Positions 43,254 through 57,319 of a stretch of DNA of 64,000 nt are shown in pieces (the first letter of the stretch is position 1; each line of letters opens with the position of its first letter). The translations under genes were made by a program, and so were the position numbers. Below the pieces are notes generated by a model. It worked only from the letters and a program-made list of their open reading frames with translations. It was not told where the DNA came from and did not search any database. This stretch comes from Streptomyces griseus subsp. griseus (GTDB taxonomy: Bacteria > Actinomycetota > Actinomycetes > Streptomycetales > Streptomycetaceae): the NCBI RefSeq assembly GCF_000720255.1, contig NZ_JOJE01000032.1, forward strand, positions 58,658 to 122,657, read 5' to 3'.

Positions 43254-43975
43254 TGGCCCAGCTGCCCGAGGACATCATCGACCGGCTGACCGCGATGGAA
43301 CGCCGGATCCAGCAGCTGTCCACCGCCGTCAACACCCGGCCCGCCCTCAACAGGGTCTCCCAGGGCGGAGTGGAGATCAGCGACGGCGGCTACCTTGCCG
43401 TACTGCCGCCGGAGGGCGGGCCGGCCGTGTTCGCGGTCGGCGCCTGGTCCGGCAAGGAGTACGGCCTCGCCATCCGCCGCCAGACCGGCTCCATGGCCCT
43501 GAGCCTGCACAACGGCGACGGCACCTCGACCTCGCAGCAGCCGCTGAGGATCTACGACCGCAACGGCAGGGAGATCTTCGCCGACGACGTCGACACCGGC
43601 GGCCTGGCCCGCCCGTGGCTGTCGATGACGATGCCGACCGACACGGCCCTGGAACGCTGGCCGCGCACCACGTCAGGCAGTTGGTCGACCGTCGCCCGGT
43701 CCTGGAACCCGCTGTGGCAGCCGAAGATGCGGATGTACATCTCGACCTCGGTGTCCGCCGGCGCCACCGGCGAGGTCCGGGTCATGGTCAACGACACCCC
43801 GTGGGGCGGCACCGTCACGGCTCCCGCGGCGTTCGACTACACCGACTTCGTCGTCAACAACTTCAACGCCTCCTTCGGCAACCTGCTCAAGTTCGAGATC
43901 CAGGCCCGCATCGCCTCGGGCACCGGCACGGTGTACGCCCAGCCGCGGATCATGTACGGCCTCCAGACCACCTAG
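43253..43975 (+). CDS. Tail fibre-like protein
   Basis: A 240-aa protein. Residues about 1-35 form a coiled coil (IIDRLTAMERRIQQLSTAVN), then a beta-rich body with a C-terminal jelly-roll-like segment (WGGTVTAPAAFDYTDFVVNN). Its ATG overlaps the stop of the previous gene by one base, with GGAGGAGG upstream. A trimeric fibre or side protein of the tail tip is likely. Confidence 0.7.
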   Translation: MAQLPEDIIDRLTAMERRIQQLSTAVNTRPALNRVSQGGVEISDGGYLAVLPPEGGPAVFAVGAWSGKEYGLAIRRQTGSMALSLHNGDGTSTSQQPLRIYDRNGREIFADDVDTGGLARPWLSMTMPTDTALERWPRTTSGSWSTVARSWNPLWQPKMRMYISTSVSAGATGEVRVMVNDTPWGGTVTAPAAFDYTDFVVNNFNASFGNLLKFEIQARIASGTGTVYAQPRIMYGLQTT

Positions 43976-44002
43976 CCACCGACCTCAGCAGCGGAGGAAC
44001 CC

Positions 44003-44416
44003 ATGGACATCGACCCCACCCAGCCCTGGGGCATCGCCATCGACTACGCCGGCCGCGCCACCCTCACCGAGGAGGGCCACACCGTCTACATCAACGTCAC
44101 CGACACCAGCCTCAGCAGCATCATCACGCCCGACCCGCTCACCGGCCAGTACTCCCCCGTCAGCGTCACCGCCCAGTTCACCGAGACCGGCATCAACGGC
44201 GCCGTGCTGCGCGGCTACGGCCGGATCGGCGTCGAGCCCGTCGGCACGGACCCGGTCGCCCCGGACCCGACGGCCGTGCCGCGCGCCGTCGCCGCGGCGG
44301 TCTCCGACTTCCAGGCCAACACGGAGGCGTACGTCAACCTGTGCGCCCGGTGGACACCGGAGGGCGAGCCGGAACCGGAGCCCGAGCCGGACGACGGCAC
44401 CGAACCCGCCGTCTGA
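44003..44416 (+). CDS. Small tail-associated hypothetical protein
   Basis: A 137-aa protein with WGIAIDYAGRATLTEEGHTV at the start, helices in the middle (AAAVSDFQANTEAYVNLCAR) and a Glu/Pro-rich end (EGEPEPEPEPDDG). No signal peptide. Unrecognised; GGAGG is 6 nt upstream. Position between tail tip and lysis genes suggests a minor tail component. Confidence 0.65.
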   Translation: MDIDPTQPWGIAIDYAGRATLTEEGHTVYINVTDTSLSSIITPDPLTGQYSPVSVTAQFTETGINGAVLRGYGRIGVEPVGTDPVAPDPTAVPRAVAAAVSDFQANTEAYVNLCARWTPEGEPEPEPEPDDGTEPAV

Positions 44417-44499
44417 CCCTCTCCCTTCGCACCCTCACCCACCCGCACCCCGAGCCGCCCGACCGGCCGGGGCTTTCTCATGCCCGGGAGGCACCGCCC

Positions 44500-45381
44500 A
44501 TGGCCAGACCCCTGTCCGCCGACGCCCTCGTGTCCGCCCTGCGGGCCGAGGGCGTCACCGTCGTCGAACACGCCGGATGGCGCACCCACAACCGCAACCA
44601 CAAGGGAAGTTGGGGCCCGCTCAACGGCGTGATCATCCATCACACCGTCACCTCCGGCACCGCGTCCAGCGTCAGCCTCTGCTTCAACGGCCACTCCGCC
44701 CTGCCCGGCCCGCTCTGCCACGGCGTGATCTCCAAGGACGGCACGGTCCACCTCGTCGGCAACGGCCGCGCCAACCACGCCGGCGTCGGCGACCCCGAGG
44801 TCCTCGCCGCCGTCACCGCCGAACGCGCGACGCTGCCCGCCCCCCGCCACAGCACCACGGACGGCAACGCCCACTTCTACGGCTTCGAGTGCGTCAACCT
44901 CGGCGACGGCAGGGATCCCTGGCCCCAGGTCCAGCTCGACGCCATCGAGCGGGCCGCCGCCGCCCTGTGCCGGGCGCACGGCTGGAGCGCCAACTCGGTG
45001 ATCGGCCACAAGGAGTGGACCAGCACCAAGATCGACCCGCGCGGCTTCGCCATGGCCGACCTGCGCGCCCGCGTCGCCACGCGTCTGGCGAGGAAGCCGG
45101 CCGGCTCGGCCCCCGGCTCCACGGCGCCGCAGTACCAGCCGTTCCCAGGCGCCGAGTGGTTCCGCAAGAACCCCAGGTCCGCGATCGTCACGGCGATGGG
45201 CAGGCGCCTGGTCGCCGTCGGCTGCTCCGACTACGCCTCGGGCCCCGGCCCGCAGTGGACCGAGGCCGACCGCCGCTCCTACGCCAAGTGGCAGCGCAAG
45301 CTCGGCTACACCGGTGCCGCCGCCGACGGCTGGCCCGGCGCCAAGTCCTGGGCGGCGCTGAAGGTCCCGTACAGCTCCTGA
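44500..45381 (+). CDS. N-acetylmuramoyl-L-alanine amidase (endolysin)
   Basis: A 293-aa lysin. Residues about 10-190 are the amidase_2 zinc fold: VIIHHTVTSGTASSVSLC, NHAGVGDPEVLAAV and GHKEWTSTKIDP, cutting the bond between muramic acid and L-Ala. Residues about 200-293 form a C-terminal wall-binding part (SYAKWQRKLGYTGAAADGW and WAALKVP). The ATG at 44500 has CGGGAGG upstream. It precedes two holin-like genes, so it probably releases particles by host lysis, as in phages. Confidence 0.92.
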   Translation: MARPLSADALVSALRAEGVTVVEHAGWRTHNRNHKGSWGPLNGVIIHHTVTSGTASSVSLCFNGHSALPGPLCHGVISKDGTVHLVGNGRANHAGVGDPEVLAAVTAERATLPAPRHSTTDGNAHFYGFECVNLGDGRDPWPQVQLDAIERAAAALCRAHGWSANSVIGHKEWTSTKIDPRGFAMADLRARVATRLARKPAGSAPGSTAPQYQPFPGAEWFRKNPRSAIVTAMGRRLVAVGCSDYASGPGPQWTEADRRSYAKWQRKLGYTGAAADGWPGAKSWAALKVPYSS

Positions 45382-45396
45382 GAAACGAGGTCCACC

Positions 45397-45642
45397 GTGT
45401 CAGAGGCCGCCAAGCGAACCCTCCGTACCGTTGTCCAGACCGCTGTCGGCCTGTGCGTCCTGCTGCCGGCGGTCGTGGGCGCCGTCGGCGTCCCCGAGAC
45501 CCTCCCCTGGGTGGCCGGCGCCCTGGCCGTCGCCGCGGGCGTGACCCGCGCCATGGCCCTGCCCGCCGTACAGGCCGCGCTTCCGTCCTGGCTGCGCACG
45601 AGCACGCCGGCCGAAGAGCGCCGAGAGGAGGACAAGGCGTGA
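45397..45642 (+). CDS. Holin-like small membrane protein
   Basis: An 81-aa protein with two TM segments (about residues 8-30, VVQTAVGLCVLLPAVVGAV; and 36-56, LPWVAGALAVAAGVTRAM) and a charged C-terminus (EERREEDK), the class of small phage holins. It starts with GTG, 13 bp after the amidase stop. Confidence 0.75.
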   Translation: MSEAAKRTLRTVVQTAVGLCVLLPAVVGAVGVPETLPWVAGALAVAAGVTRAMALPAVQAALPSWLRTSTPAEERREEDKA

Positions 45643-45902
45643 CCGACTCCTCCGCCTCCGACCGGGCCGTCGTCGCCGTCGAGCTCGAACGGCTGCGCGG
45701 CACCGTCGAGGCCGGCTTCGCGCGGGCCGACGGGCAGCTCGCCCTGCTGGTGCAGCGCAGCGACCAGACCGACAAGCAACTGGCCGACCACGAGCAGCGG
45801 CTGGACGCGCTGGAACGCTCCCGCTGGCCCATCGCCAGCATCGGCGCCCTGGCCGCCGTGGCGACGACGGCCGTCGCGGTCTGGGAACTGACCGGCCGCT
45901 GA
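45639..45902 (+). CDS. Second holin-like protein (coiled coil plus one TM)
   Basis: An 87-aa protein: an N-terminal helix/coiled coil (VELERLRGTVEAGFARADGQ, DKQLADHEQRLDALE), then a single C-terminal TM (WPIASIGALAAVATTAVAVW). Its GTG overlaps the previous stop by 4 nt, with GGAGGA upstream. Pairing of a two-TM and a one-TM protein is common in lysis cassettes, where one may act as antiholin or anchor. Confidence 0.75.
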   Translation: MTDSSASDRAVVAVELERLRGTVEAGFARADGQLALLVQRSDQTDKQLADHEQRLDALERSRWPIASIGALAAVATTAVAVWELTGR

Positions 45903-45909
45903 ACACGCC

Positions 45910-45943
45910 GAAGGGCGGCCACCCCGTGGGGTGACCGCCCTTC
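45910..45943. terminator. Bidirectional terminator between tail cluster and rpoC
   Basis: GAAGGGCGG (45910-45918) pairs with CCGCCCTTC (45935-45943), with an inner dyad (CCACCCCGTGGGG). It lies between the convergent tail cluster and rpoC and serves both strands. Confidence 0.8.
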
Positions 45944-45957
45944 AAGCGGACGCTCGC

Positions 45958-49857
<3,900 letters not shown>

Positions 49858-49955
49858 TATGCGTCAATCCCTCTCAGGGTTGTAAGTCTTGGGGTCTGAA
49901 ACGGGGGTCCCGGGGCCGGCCGGGGCTTCATTGCTGAGCCCCGGCCGAACTCCCG

Positions 49956-52900
49956 TCAGACCTCTTCGACGCTGCTCGGCTCGCGCCGGGACAGGTCGAT
50001 GCCGAGCTCCTCCGCAGCGCGGAAGACGTCCTCGTCGGTGTCGCGCATCTCGATGGACATACCGTCGCTGGACAGCACCTCCACGTTCAGGCACAGGGAC
50101 TGCATCTCCTTGATGAGCACCTTGAAGGACTCGGGGATGCCGGGTTCGGGGATGTTCTCGCCCTTGACGATGGCCTCGTAGACCTTCACGCGGCCGGTGA
50201 CGTCGTCGGACTTGATGGTCAGCAGCTCCTGGAGGGCGTACGCGGCGCCGTAAGCCTCCAGCGCCCACACCTCCATCTCGCCGAACCGCTGGCCACCGAA
50301 CTGGGCCTTACCACCCAGCGGCTGCTGGGTGATCATCGAGTACGGACCGGTCGAGCGGGCGTGCAGCTTGTCGTCGACCAGGTGGTGCAGCTTGAGGATG
50401 TACATGTACCCGATGGAGATCGGGTCCGGGAACGGCTCACCGGAGCGGCCGTCGAACAGCCTCGCCTTACCGGTCGGCTGCACCATGCGCTCGCCGTCGC
50501 GGTTCGGGATGGTGTGGTTCAGCAGACCCGCGAGCTCGTCCTCACGCGCACCGTCGAACACCGGGGTGGCGACGTTGGTGCCCGGGGCGACCTGGTCGGC
50601 GCCGATGACCTGGAGGCGCTGCGCCCAGTCCTCGGCGAGACCCGAGACGTCCCAGCCGCGGCTGGCGAGCCAGCCGAGGTGGATCTCCAGGACCTGTCCC
50701 GGGTTCATTCGGGACGGCACACCCAGCGGGTTGAGGATGATGTCGACCGGGGTCCCGTCCTCGAGGAACGGCATGTCCTCGATGGGCAGGATCTTGGAGA
50801 TGACACCCTTGTTGCCGTGACGGCCGGCGAGCTTGTCACCATCGGTGATCTTGCGCTTCTGCGCCACGTACACGCGCACCAGCTGGTTCACACCGGGCGG
50901 AAGCTCGTCGCCCTCCTCGCGGTCGAAGACGCGCACACCGATGACCTTGCCGGTCTCGCCGTGCGGCACCTTCAGCGAGGTGTCACGGACCTCACGGGCC
51001 TTCTCACCGAAGATCGCGCGCAGCAGACGCTCCTCGGGGGTCAGCTCGGTCTCACCCTTGGGCGTGACCTTGCCGACGAGGATGTCACCGGCGATGACCT
51101 CGGCACCGATACGGATGATGCCGCGCTCGTCGAGGTCGGCGAGGACCTCCTCGGAGACGTTCGGGATGTCCCGGGTGATCTCCTCCGGGCCGAGCTTGGT
51201 GTCACGGGCGTCGACCTCGTGCTCCTCGATGTGGATCGAGGAGAGGACGTCGTCCTGCACGAGGCGCTGCGACAGGATGATCGCGTCCTCGTAGTTGTGA
51301 CCCTCCCACGGCATGAACGCCACGAGCAGGTTCTTGCCGAGCGCCATCTCGCCGTTCTGGGTGGCCGGACCGTCGGCGAGGACCTGGCCCTCGATGATCC
51401 GGTCGCCCTCGTTGACGATGACCTTCTGGTTGACCGAGGTGCCCTGGTTGGAGCGGGCGAACTTGGCCAGGCGGTACGTGATGTACGTGCCGTCGTCGTT
51501 GGCGGTGGTGATGTAGTCCGCGGAGACCTCCTGGACCACACCCGCCTTCTCGGCCTTGACCACGTCGCCGGCGTCGACGGCGGAGCGGTACTCCATGCCG
51601 GTGCCGACGAGCGGGGACTCGCTCTTGATCAGCGGCACGGCCTGACGCATCATGTTCGCGCCCATGAGGGCACGGTTGGCGTCGTCGTGCTCGAGGAACG
51701 GGATCATGGCGGTCGCGACCGACACCATCTGGCGCGGCGAGACGTCCATGTAGTCCACGTCGTCACCGGCGACGTAGTCGACCTCGCCGCCACGGCGGCG
51801 GACCAGGACGCGGTTCTCGGCGAAGCGCATGTCGTCGTCGAGCGTGGCGTTGGCCTGCGCGATGACGAAGCGGTCCTCCTCGTCGGCCGTCAGGTAGTCG
51901 ACCTCGTCGGTGACAATGCCGTCCGTGACCCGGCGGTACGGCGTCTCCACGAAACCGAACGCGTTGACGCGGCCGTAGGAGGCGAGCGAACCGATCAGAC
52001 CGATGTTGGGGCCTTCGGGCGTCTCGATCGGGCACATGCGGCCGTAGTGGGACGGGTGCACGTCACGGACCTCGAAGCCGGCCCGCTCACGGGAGAGACC
52101 ACCCGGACCAAGAGCCGACAGACGGCGCTTGTGGGTGAGACCCGACAGCGGGTTGTTCTGGTCCATGAACTGCGACAGCTGGCTGGTGCCGAAGAACTCC
52201 TTGATGGAGGCGACGACCGGCCGGATGTTGATCAGGGTCTGCGGCGTGATCGCCTCGACGTCCTGGGTCGTCATGCGCTCGCGGACGACACGCTCCATAC
52301 GCGCCAGACCCGTACGGACCTGGTTCTGGATGAGCTCGCCGACGCTGCGCAGACGACGGTTGCCGAAGTGGTCGATGTCGTCGGTCTCGACGACGATCGT
52401 CTGACCGCTGTCGGCGGTCGTCTCGGTCTCACCCGCGTGCAGCTTCACCAGGTACTTGATCGTCGAGATGACGTCCTCGACGGTCAGGATGCCCGCGTCG
52501 AGCGGAGCGTCCGCACCCAGCTTCTTGTTGACCTTGTAGCGGCCGACCTTGGCCAGGTCGTAACGCTTGGGGTTGAAGTACAGGTTCTCGAGCAGCGTCT
52601 GCGCGGCCTCACGCGTGGGGGGCTCGCCCGGACGCAGCTTGCGGTAGATGTCGAGCAGCGCGTCGTCCTGGCCCTGGGTGTGGTCCTTCTCCAGGGTGGC
52701 GCGCATGGACTCGTACTCGCCGAACTCCTCGAGGATCTGCTCGGTGGTCCAGCCGAGCGCCTTGAGCAGGACGGTGACGGACTGCTTGCGCTTGCGGTCG
52801 ATACGGACACCGACCATGTCGCGCTTGTCGATCTCCAGCTCCAGCCAGGCACCCCGGGACGGGATGACCTTGGCGGAGAAGATGTCCTTGTCGGACGTCT

Positions 52901-53441
52901 TGTCGATGCTGGAGTCGAAGTACACACCCGGCGAACGGACAAGCTGCGACACCACGACACGCTCGGTGCCGTTGATGACGAACGTGCCCTTGTTCGTCAT
53001 GAGCGGGAAGTCGCCCATGAAGACGGTCTGGGACTTGATCTCGCCGGTCTCGTTGTTGGTGAACTCGGCCGTGACGAAGAGCGGCGCGGCGTACGTGAAG
53101 TCGCGCTCCTTGCACTCGTCGATCGAGTTCTTCGGCGGCTCGAAACGGTGGTCACGGAACGTCAGCGACATCGACCCGGAGAAGTCCTCGATCGGGGAGA
53201 TCTCCTCGAAGATCTCCTCCAGGCCGGACTTGGTGGGGACGTCCTGACCGGACTCCAGAGCCTCCTCGACCCGACTCTGCCAAGCGGTGTTTCCGAGCAG
53301 CCAGTCGAAGCTCTCGGTCTGCAGCGCGAGCAGGTTCGGAACCTCGAGAGGCTCCTTGATCTTTGCAAAGGAAATGCGCAGCGGGGCGGTGCTGGCGCCG
53401 TTGTTCGTATTCGCGGTCGAGGCGTTGCGCGAGGCGGCCAA
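49956..53441 (-). CDS. rpoB: DNA-directed RNA polymerase subunit beta
   Basis: A 1161-aa protein. The TTG at 53441 is the start ([16 protein letters not shown]), with GGAAGGA about 12 nt upstream; the longer frame to 53501 is not used because the length then exceeds the genus norm. The rifampicin region [20 protein letters not shown] is wild type (D, H, R, S as in sensitive strains). The C-terminal switch and clamp regions are intact ([20 protein letters not shown]). A single copy is seen. Confidence 0.98.
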   Translation of the reverse strand: MAASRNASTANTNNGASTAPLRISFAKIKEPLEVPNLLALQTESFDWLLGNTAWQSRVEEALESGQDVPTKSGLEEIFEEISPIEDFSGSMSLTFRDHRFEPPKNSIDECKERDFTYAAPLFVTAEFTNNETGEIKSQTVFMGDFPLMTNKGTFVINGTERVVVSQLVRSPGVYFDSSIDKTSDKDIFSAKVIPSRGAWLELEIDKRDMVGVRIDRKRKQSVTVLLKALGWTTEQILEEFGEYESMRATLEKDHTQGQDDALLDIYRKLRPGEPPTREAAQTLLENLYFNPKRYDLAKVGRYKVNKKLGADAPLDAGILTVEDVISTIKYLVKLHAGETETTADSGQTIVVETDDIDHFGNRRLRSVGELIQNQVRTGLARMERVVRERMTTQDVEAITPQTLINIRPVVASIKEFFGTSQLSQFMDQNNPLSGLTHKRRLSALGPGGLSRERAGFEVRDVHPSHYGRMCPIETPEGPNIGLIGSLASYGRVNAFGFVETPYRRVTDGIVTDEVDYLTADEEDRFVIAQANATLDDDMRFAENRVLVRRRGGEVDYVAGDDVDYMDVSPRQMVSVATAMIPFLEHDDANRALMGANMMRQAVPLIKSESPLVGTGMEYRSAVDAGDVVKAEKAGVVQEVSADYITTANDDGTYITYRLAKFARSNQGTSVNQKVIVNEGDRIIEGQVLADGPATQNGEMALGKNLLVAFMPWEGHNYEDAIILSQRLVQDDVLSSIHIEEHEVDARDTKLGPEEITRDIPNVSEEVLADLDERGIIRIGAEVIAGDILVGKVTPKGETELTPEERLLRAIFGEKAREVRDTSLKVPHGETGKVIGVRVFDREEGDELPPGVNQLVRVYVAQKRKITDGDKLAGRHGNKGVISKILPIEDMPFLEDGTPVDIILNPLGVPSRMNPGQVLEIHLGWLASRGWDVSGLAEDWAQRLQVIGADQVAPGTNVATPVFDGAREDELAGLLNHTIPNRDGERMVQPTGKARLFDGRSGEPFPDPISIGYMYILKLHHLVDDKLHARSTGPYSMITQQPLGGKAQFGGQRFGEMEVWALEAYGAAYALQELLTIKSDDVTGRVKVYEAIVKGENIPEPGIPESFKVLIKEMQSLCLNVEVLSSDGMSIEMRDTDEDVFRAAEELGIDLSRREPSSVEEV

Positions 53442-53605
53442 GAGGGGGTCCTTCCGAGGGCTCGGACTCACTACGCGCGTACCGGCCCCTCTCCCATGCA
53501 CAGAGACGGAGATCCCAGGTAAGGGATCATGTAGTCGTCGGTGCTAAGGCGAGGGCATGCCCCTGGTGACGGGCAGGGGACAGCTAACAGGCAGCGCAAA
53601 GGGTC

Positions 53606-53634
53606 AGTGTAGCCACTTGGCACACTGATGTCCA
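53606..53634 (-). promoter_or_regulatory. Predicted rpoB promoter
   Basis: On the minus strand TGGACA, a 17-bp spacer and TACACT fit a HrdB-type promoter. It lies about 165 bp upstream of the TTG start of rpoB, so rpoBC can be expressed independently of rplJL. Confidence 0.65.
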
Positions 53635-53894
53635 GTGCGGGTTTCTCGAGACCCTCGTAGTTCTCAACGCCCTCGGTCTGTCTGCCCTCAACGCACGGTC
53701 ATACTGCCCTCTTCGTCGTCGATCCATGCCTCGGAACCCGGATCGTTGTGACGACGCGTCCTGAGAATTGCGCGCTGCGTGCGGTTCGTCAAGGCCCCCT
53801 GGCCCGAAGCCTCAGGCCCCCGGAGACACGATGAAGATCACCATACCCCTCGTCAACCGAGGTGCAAGGCAACCGTGGCCGGCCCCCGGAAACG

Positions 53895-53932
53895 CCGAAG
53901 AGCGACCACCCGGATGGATGATCGCTCTTCGG
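53895..53932 (-). terminator. Terminator/attenuator after rplL
   Basis: CCGAAGAGCGA pairs with TCGCTCTTCGG (11 bp) with a 16-nt loop, 50 bp after the rplL stop. No strong T-tract follows, so partial termination between rplJL and rpoBC is likely, as known for this operon in other bacteria. Confidence 0.7.
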
Positions 53933-53981
53933 TGCGTGAGCGTTACAGCCCTAGCGGACTGTTTCGGCCTTCGCGAAGGTC

Positions 53982-54365
53982 TTACTTGACCTCGACGGAG
54001 GCGCCGGCGCCCTTGAGGGACTCGGCGGCCTTCTCGGCGGCGTCCTTGGCGACCTTCTCGAGAACGGGCTTCGGGGCGCCGTCCACGAGGTCCTTGGCCT
54101 CCTTCAGGCCCAGGGAGGTCAGCTCGCGCACGACCTTGATGACCTGGATCTTCTTGTCACCGGCGCCGGTGAGGATGACGTCGAACTCGTCCTTCTCCTC
54201 CTCGGCCTCAGCGGTGGCGGCCGGGCCGGCCGGGCCGGCGACGGCGACCGCGGCGGCGGCGGTGACGTCGAACTTCTCCTCGAACGCCTTCACGAACTCG
54301 GAGAGCTCGATGAGGGTCATCTCCTCGAACTGCGCGAGCAGGTCTTCCTGGCTGAGCTTCGCCAT
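53982..54365 (-). CDS. rplL: 50S ribosomal protein L7/L12
   Basis: A 127-aa stalk protein. N-terminal dimerisation part ([20 protein letters not shown]), Ala/Gly/Pro-rich hinge and C-terminal factor-binding domain ([20 protein letters not shown]). ATG at 54365 with GGAAGGA upstream; a start at 54383 is possible but atypical. Confidence 0.98.
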   Translation of the reverse strand: MAKLSQEDLLAQFEEMTLIELSEFVKAFEEKFDVTAAAAVAVAGPAGPAATAEAEEEKDEFDVILTGAGDKKIQVIKVVRELTSLGLKEAKDLVDGAPKPVLEKVAKDAAEKAAESLKGAGASVEVK

Positions 54366-54489
54366 GATGGGCGATCCTTCCACTAATTCGGCTGGTGCCG
54401 GATGTACATGTCTGGCGGGCGTACGTTGGCCCGCTACGACCGCTGCCTCAGGCGGGCTGCCTCACGCGGCGGTCATTTCGCGAGCCGAA

Positions 54490-55020
54490 TTACTCGGCAC
54501 CGCCCTGCTCGGCCTGCTTGGCACGAAGAGCGTCCACGGTGCGGACGAGCTTCGAGGGGAGCGCCTGGAAGACCTGAGCAGCCTGGGTCTGCTTGCCCTT
54601 GAAGGCACCCGCCAGCTTGGCGAGCAGAACCTCGCGGGACTCGAGGTCCGCGAGCTTCTTGATCTCGTCGGCGGACAGCGCCTTGCCGTCAAGGACACCG
54701 CCCTTGATGACGAGGTTCGGGTTGTCCTTGGCAAAGTCACGAAGACCCTTCGCCGACTCCACCGGGTCACCGGTGACGAAGGCGACCGCCGTCGGACCGT
54801 TGAACAGGTCGTCGAGCGTCGAGATCCCGGCCTCGTTGGCCGCAATCTTGGTCAGCGTGTTCTTCACCACGGCGTACTGGGCGTTCTCACCGAGCGAACG
54901 ACGCAGCGTCTTGAGCTGCGCCACGGTGAGACCCCGGTACTCGGTCAGCACGGCGGCGTTCGAGCTGCGGAACTGCTCCGCGAGCTCGGCTACCGCGGCA
55001 GCCTTGTCGGGCCTTGCCAT
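54490..55020 (-). CDS. rplJ: 50S ribosomal protein L10
   Basis: A 176-aa stalk base protein that binds 23S rRNA and L7/L12 dimers. It begins [20 protein letters not shown], with the typical [12 protein letters not shown] and C-terminal helix. ATG at 55020 with GGAAGGAGG; the longer frame covers the leader. L10-L12 probably represses its own mRNA through the leader hairpin region. Confidence 0.98.
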   Translation of the reverse strand: MARPDKAAAVAELAEQFRSSNAAVLTEYRGLTVAQLKTLRRSLGENAQYAVVKNTLTKIAANEAGISTLDDLFNGPTAVAFVTGDPVESAKGLRDFAKDNPNLVIKGGVLDGKALSADEIKKLADLESREVLLAKLAGAFKGKQTQAAQVFQALPSKLVRTVDALRAKQAEQGGAE

Positions 55021-55230
55021 GAGCGTCGGCCTCCTTCCGGGTGATGACGACCGCTCGGAAGGGGCTGGAGTAAACGAAACGCCCCGGCGCAGGCGCACGG
55101 GGCGTAGCTCGACCGGGTGTCGCACGCACGAGGGCGGCGATCTCCGGGAGCGCTTCCACAGTCACCTGCGCGGGTCGTCCGCAGTTCAGCGGATCCTTCG
55201 GCCACCGGCACCCTCGCGAGCACACGGCAA
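55021..55230 (-). ncRNA. L10 leader with attenuator hairpin
   Basis: The untranslated region before rplJ has the layout of an L10 leader: a structured stretch (GAACTGCGGACGACCCG and GCAGGTGACTGTGG on the minus strand, about 55160-55200) followed by a terminator-like hairpin (ACGCCCCG 55079-55086, CGGGGCGT 55098-55105) with a T-rich tail (GTTTCGTTT) before the ribosome site. L10(L12)4 binding probably decides between read-through and stop. Confidence 0.65.
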
Positions 55231-55305
55231 CGACCAGCGGTCTTTGGCTTCTTTAGGAGAGTACGTGAACCGGTCCCCGTCGAGCAAATCCGCCCGTACG
55301 GGGGC

Positions 55306-56160
55306 TCAGGCCTTGTCGAGGCCCTTCATCATCTCGGCCAGGTCCACGGTGTCCTTCGCGGGCGGTGCCGTGATGGTCACCGGCTTGTTGAAGTCGACGA
55401 AGGTCAGGGTCAGGTCGAGCTTGCCCTTGTCGGCGTCGCCGCGCATGCGGAACCGCTTGGTGTGGTCGTCGCCGTCCACCCACATGTCCATGACGAGGCT
55501 GTCGACGCCCATCTTCTCGTACTGCTTGATGCTCTTCTCGCGCCGCTCACGGGTGGCCTTGTCCTTGCCCTTGAAGCTGGCGCGCAGGTCATCGAGGGTG
55601 GCGGTGCCCTTGTAGTGGGTGGTCTTCACCCCGTCGATCGTCTCGGTGCCGACCTTCTCGATGTCCTTGGCGCCGGTGAGAAAGGCGGACTCCGAGGTCG
55701 GATTGCGGTTGGCCTGGGCGAGTCCCTTGGAGTCGGAGCTCATGCCGTTGTCGGCACCGCCCCGCTTGTCCGTGCCGAGCTTCATCCAGCTCTTGCCGTC
55801 CATCTCGCCGGCCATCGCGTCCCCACCGATGTACAGCGCCTTGCCGACCACACGTATCTCGACCGCGCCCTTGACCTCGGGGTCGTCGGGCGTGCTGACC
55901 TTCATGCTCATGGCCAGGGGCTTCTGGCGCATCGCCGCCTCGGCCTCGACGTGACCCTCCTCCGGCGTCACACCGGTCATCTTCCAGCGCAGCGAACTGA
56001 TCGACTCCGTCTTCTTCGCCGCCTTGGCGACGGCCGCCACGGGCGACATCTCGGGCGACTTCTCCGTGCCGCAACCGGTCGCGCCGGCGGCGAGCAACAG
56101 AGCGGCGAGCCCGGCACCCGCCACCCGGCGGTGCGTGGCGCCACGTACGGCAGTCTTCAT
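55306..56160 (-). CDS. Lipoprotein (LppX/LprG-like fold) 1
   Basis: A 284-aa lipoprotein. A twin-basic N-terminus ([16 protein letters not shown]) leads to the lipobox ATGC, then a beta-rich domain ([54 protein letters not shown]) of the LppX/outer-membrane lipoprotein-sorting-like fold that binds lipids or hydrophobic ligands. ATG at 56160 with GGGGGA upstream. It lies between rplA and rplJ, a place where streptomycetes keep a pair of such lipoproteins; the functional reason is unknown. Confidence 0.8.
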   Translation of the reverse strand: MKTAVRGATHRRVAGAGLAALLLAAGATGCGTEKSPEMSPVAAVAKAAKKTESISSLRWKMTGVTPEEGHVEAEAAMRQKPLAMSMKVSTPDDPEVKGAVEIRVVGKALYIGGDAMAGEMDGKSWMKLGTDKRGGADNGMSSDSKGLAQANRNPTSESAFLTGAKDIEKVGTETIDGVKTTHYKGTATLDDLRASFKGKDKATRERREKSIKQYEKMGVDSLVMDMWVDGDDHTKRFRMRGDADKGKLDLTLTFVDFNKPVTITAPPAKDTVDLAEMMKGLDKA

Positions 56161-56260
56161 CGATTCCCCCAGGAAACACACGGCTGACACACAGAATCGC
56201 GAGCGTATCCCAGGAGGTTCGAACAATCCTCCGATTTCTCCTCGGGGCCTGAAAGAGCCC

Positions 56261-57172
56261 TCAGGACGTGGTTCCGCCCTGCTTCCCGAGCAGTGCCTTG
56301 AAGTCCTCCGTGTCGTCCGCCGGAGGCGCCTGTGTGGAGACCTTCACGCCGTAGTCGCTGTAGTACGCGGTCTGGGTCAGCTCCCCGGTCGCCATCTCGC
56401 CCTTCTCGACCTTCTTGACCAGCAGGTCCTGGTCGTCGACCCAGATGTCGATCGTCTCGGTGGTGACACCGGCCTGCTCCAGCTGCCGGTGCAGGGCGGC
56501 GAGCTGGCCGGCGCTGAGGCTGGAGTTCTTGGTGGCGAGGTCGGCGACCTCCACCGTGCCCGCGTAGTGCGTGGCGCGGACACCGCGCACCGTCTCCTCG
56601 CCGACCTTCTTCACGTCCCCGGAGGCCAGCAGCAGCTTGACCGACTGGTTGGGCGTGGTGTTCCGCATCTGGTCCCCGAGGAACGCGCCGGAGCTGCCCG
56701 CGAGCTTCTCCAGGTCGTCGTAGGCGTACCGGATCCAGTGCTTGCCGCCCGCCTGCGCCGCGAACTTGTCGCCCATCTTGGCGTAGTAGGCGTCGGACAG
56801 GTACCGGGCCTGCATCGACGTGGTCCCCAGCTGCGTGCGCATCATCTCGGACGCGGTGCCGCCGGTGTAGGTGAGGGTGAGACTGCCGTTCAGGCCGTCG
56901 CTCCAGGCGAGGGTGCCCTTCGACTTCAGGGACATCGTCGAGCCCATGACGGTCGTGGCCTCGACTCTGGCCGAGTCGGCCTTGTCCGTGGACTTCTCGG
57001 CCGAGCGCAGGGCGGCTATCGGGCTGACGCGGGCCGTCCCCTTGCCGGCCGCCCTGCCGTCGTCCTTGCCGCCCCCGTCCGAGCCGCCGGAGGACGAACA
57101 GGCGGCCACCCCCGTCAGCGTCATCGCCACCACGACCGACAGCGCCACCCGACGCGCACTCGTGCTCTTCAT
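56261..57172 (-). CDS. Lipoprotein (LppX/LprG-like fold) 2
   Basis: A 303-aa lipoprotein related to its downstream neighbour. Signal ([20 protein letters not shown]), lipobox VAAC, a Gly/Ser/Asp-rich linker and a beta-rich domain ([37 protein letters not shown]). The motif of the form G-V-x-x-T-H-Y-x-G-T is shared with lipoprotein 1 ([10 protein letters not shown]), so they are paralogues. ATG at 57172 with GGTGGG upstream. Confidence 0.8.
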   Translation of the reverse strand: MKSTSARRVALSVVVAMTLTGVAACSSSGGSDGGGKDDGRAAGKGTARVSPIAALRSAEKSTDKADSARVEATTVMGSTMSLKSKGTLAWSDGLNGSLTLTYTGGTASEMMRTQLGTTSMQARYLSDAYYAKMGDKFAAQAGGKHWIRYAYDDLEKLAGSSGAFLGDQMRNTTPNQSVKLLLASGDVKKVGEETVRGVRATHYAGTVEVADLATKNSSLSAGQLAALHRQLEQAGVTTETIDIWVDDQDLLVKKVEKGEMATGELTQTAYYSDYGVKVSTQAPPADDTEDFKALLGKQGGTTS

Positions 57173-57237
57173 TTCCGTCCCACCCCTAAACGATCGCTGC
57201 GTCCGCATGCGAAGTGAGATCCGCACGCAAAGAAAGA

Positions 57238-57274
57238 GACGGGCCCCGCACCTCGAGAGGTTGCGGGGCCCGTC
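57238..57274 (-). terminator. rplA terminator
   Basis: GACGGGCCCCGCA and TGCGGGGCCCGTC form a perfect 13-bp stem with an 11-nt loop; the minus strand then reads TCTTTCTTTG. It separates rplKA from the lipoprotein genes. Confidence 0.85.
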
Positions 57275-57319
57275 CTTTATGGCGCGTTCCGAACGCGGCT
57301 ACCGGGGTGAGCGGGAGGC

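Larger units (their letters stand above)
53442..53981 (-). promoter_or_regulatory. rplL-rpoB intergenic region with rpoB promoter
   Basis: A 540-bp gap. On the minus strand it holds a hairpin after rplL (53895-53932), a good housekeeping promoter (53606-53634) and a leader of about 160 nt before the TTG of rpoB. No small gene was recognised in it. Confidence 0.75.

Noticed and set aside
28072..45902. Complete prophage
   Set aside because: No integrase, capsid, portal, terminase or replication gene, and no flanking attachment repeats were found.
50361..53522. Long plus-strand open frame of 1053 codons opposite rpoB
   Set aside because: Same effect; antisense to a certain gene and without ribosome site or family motif.
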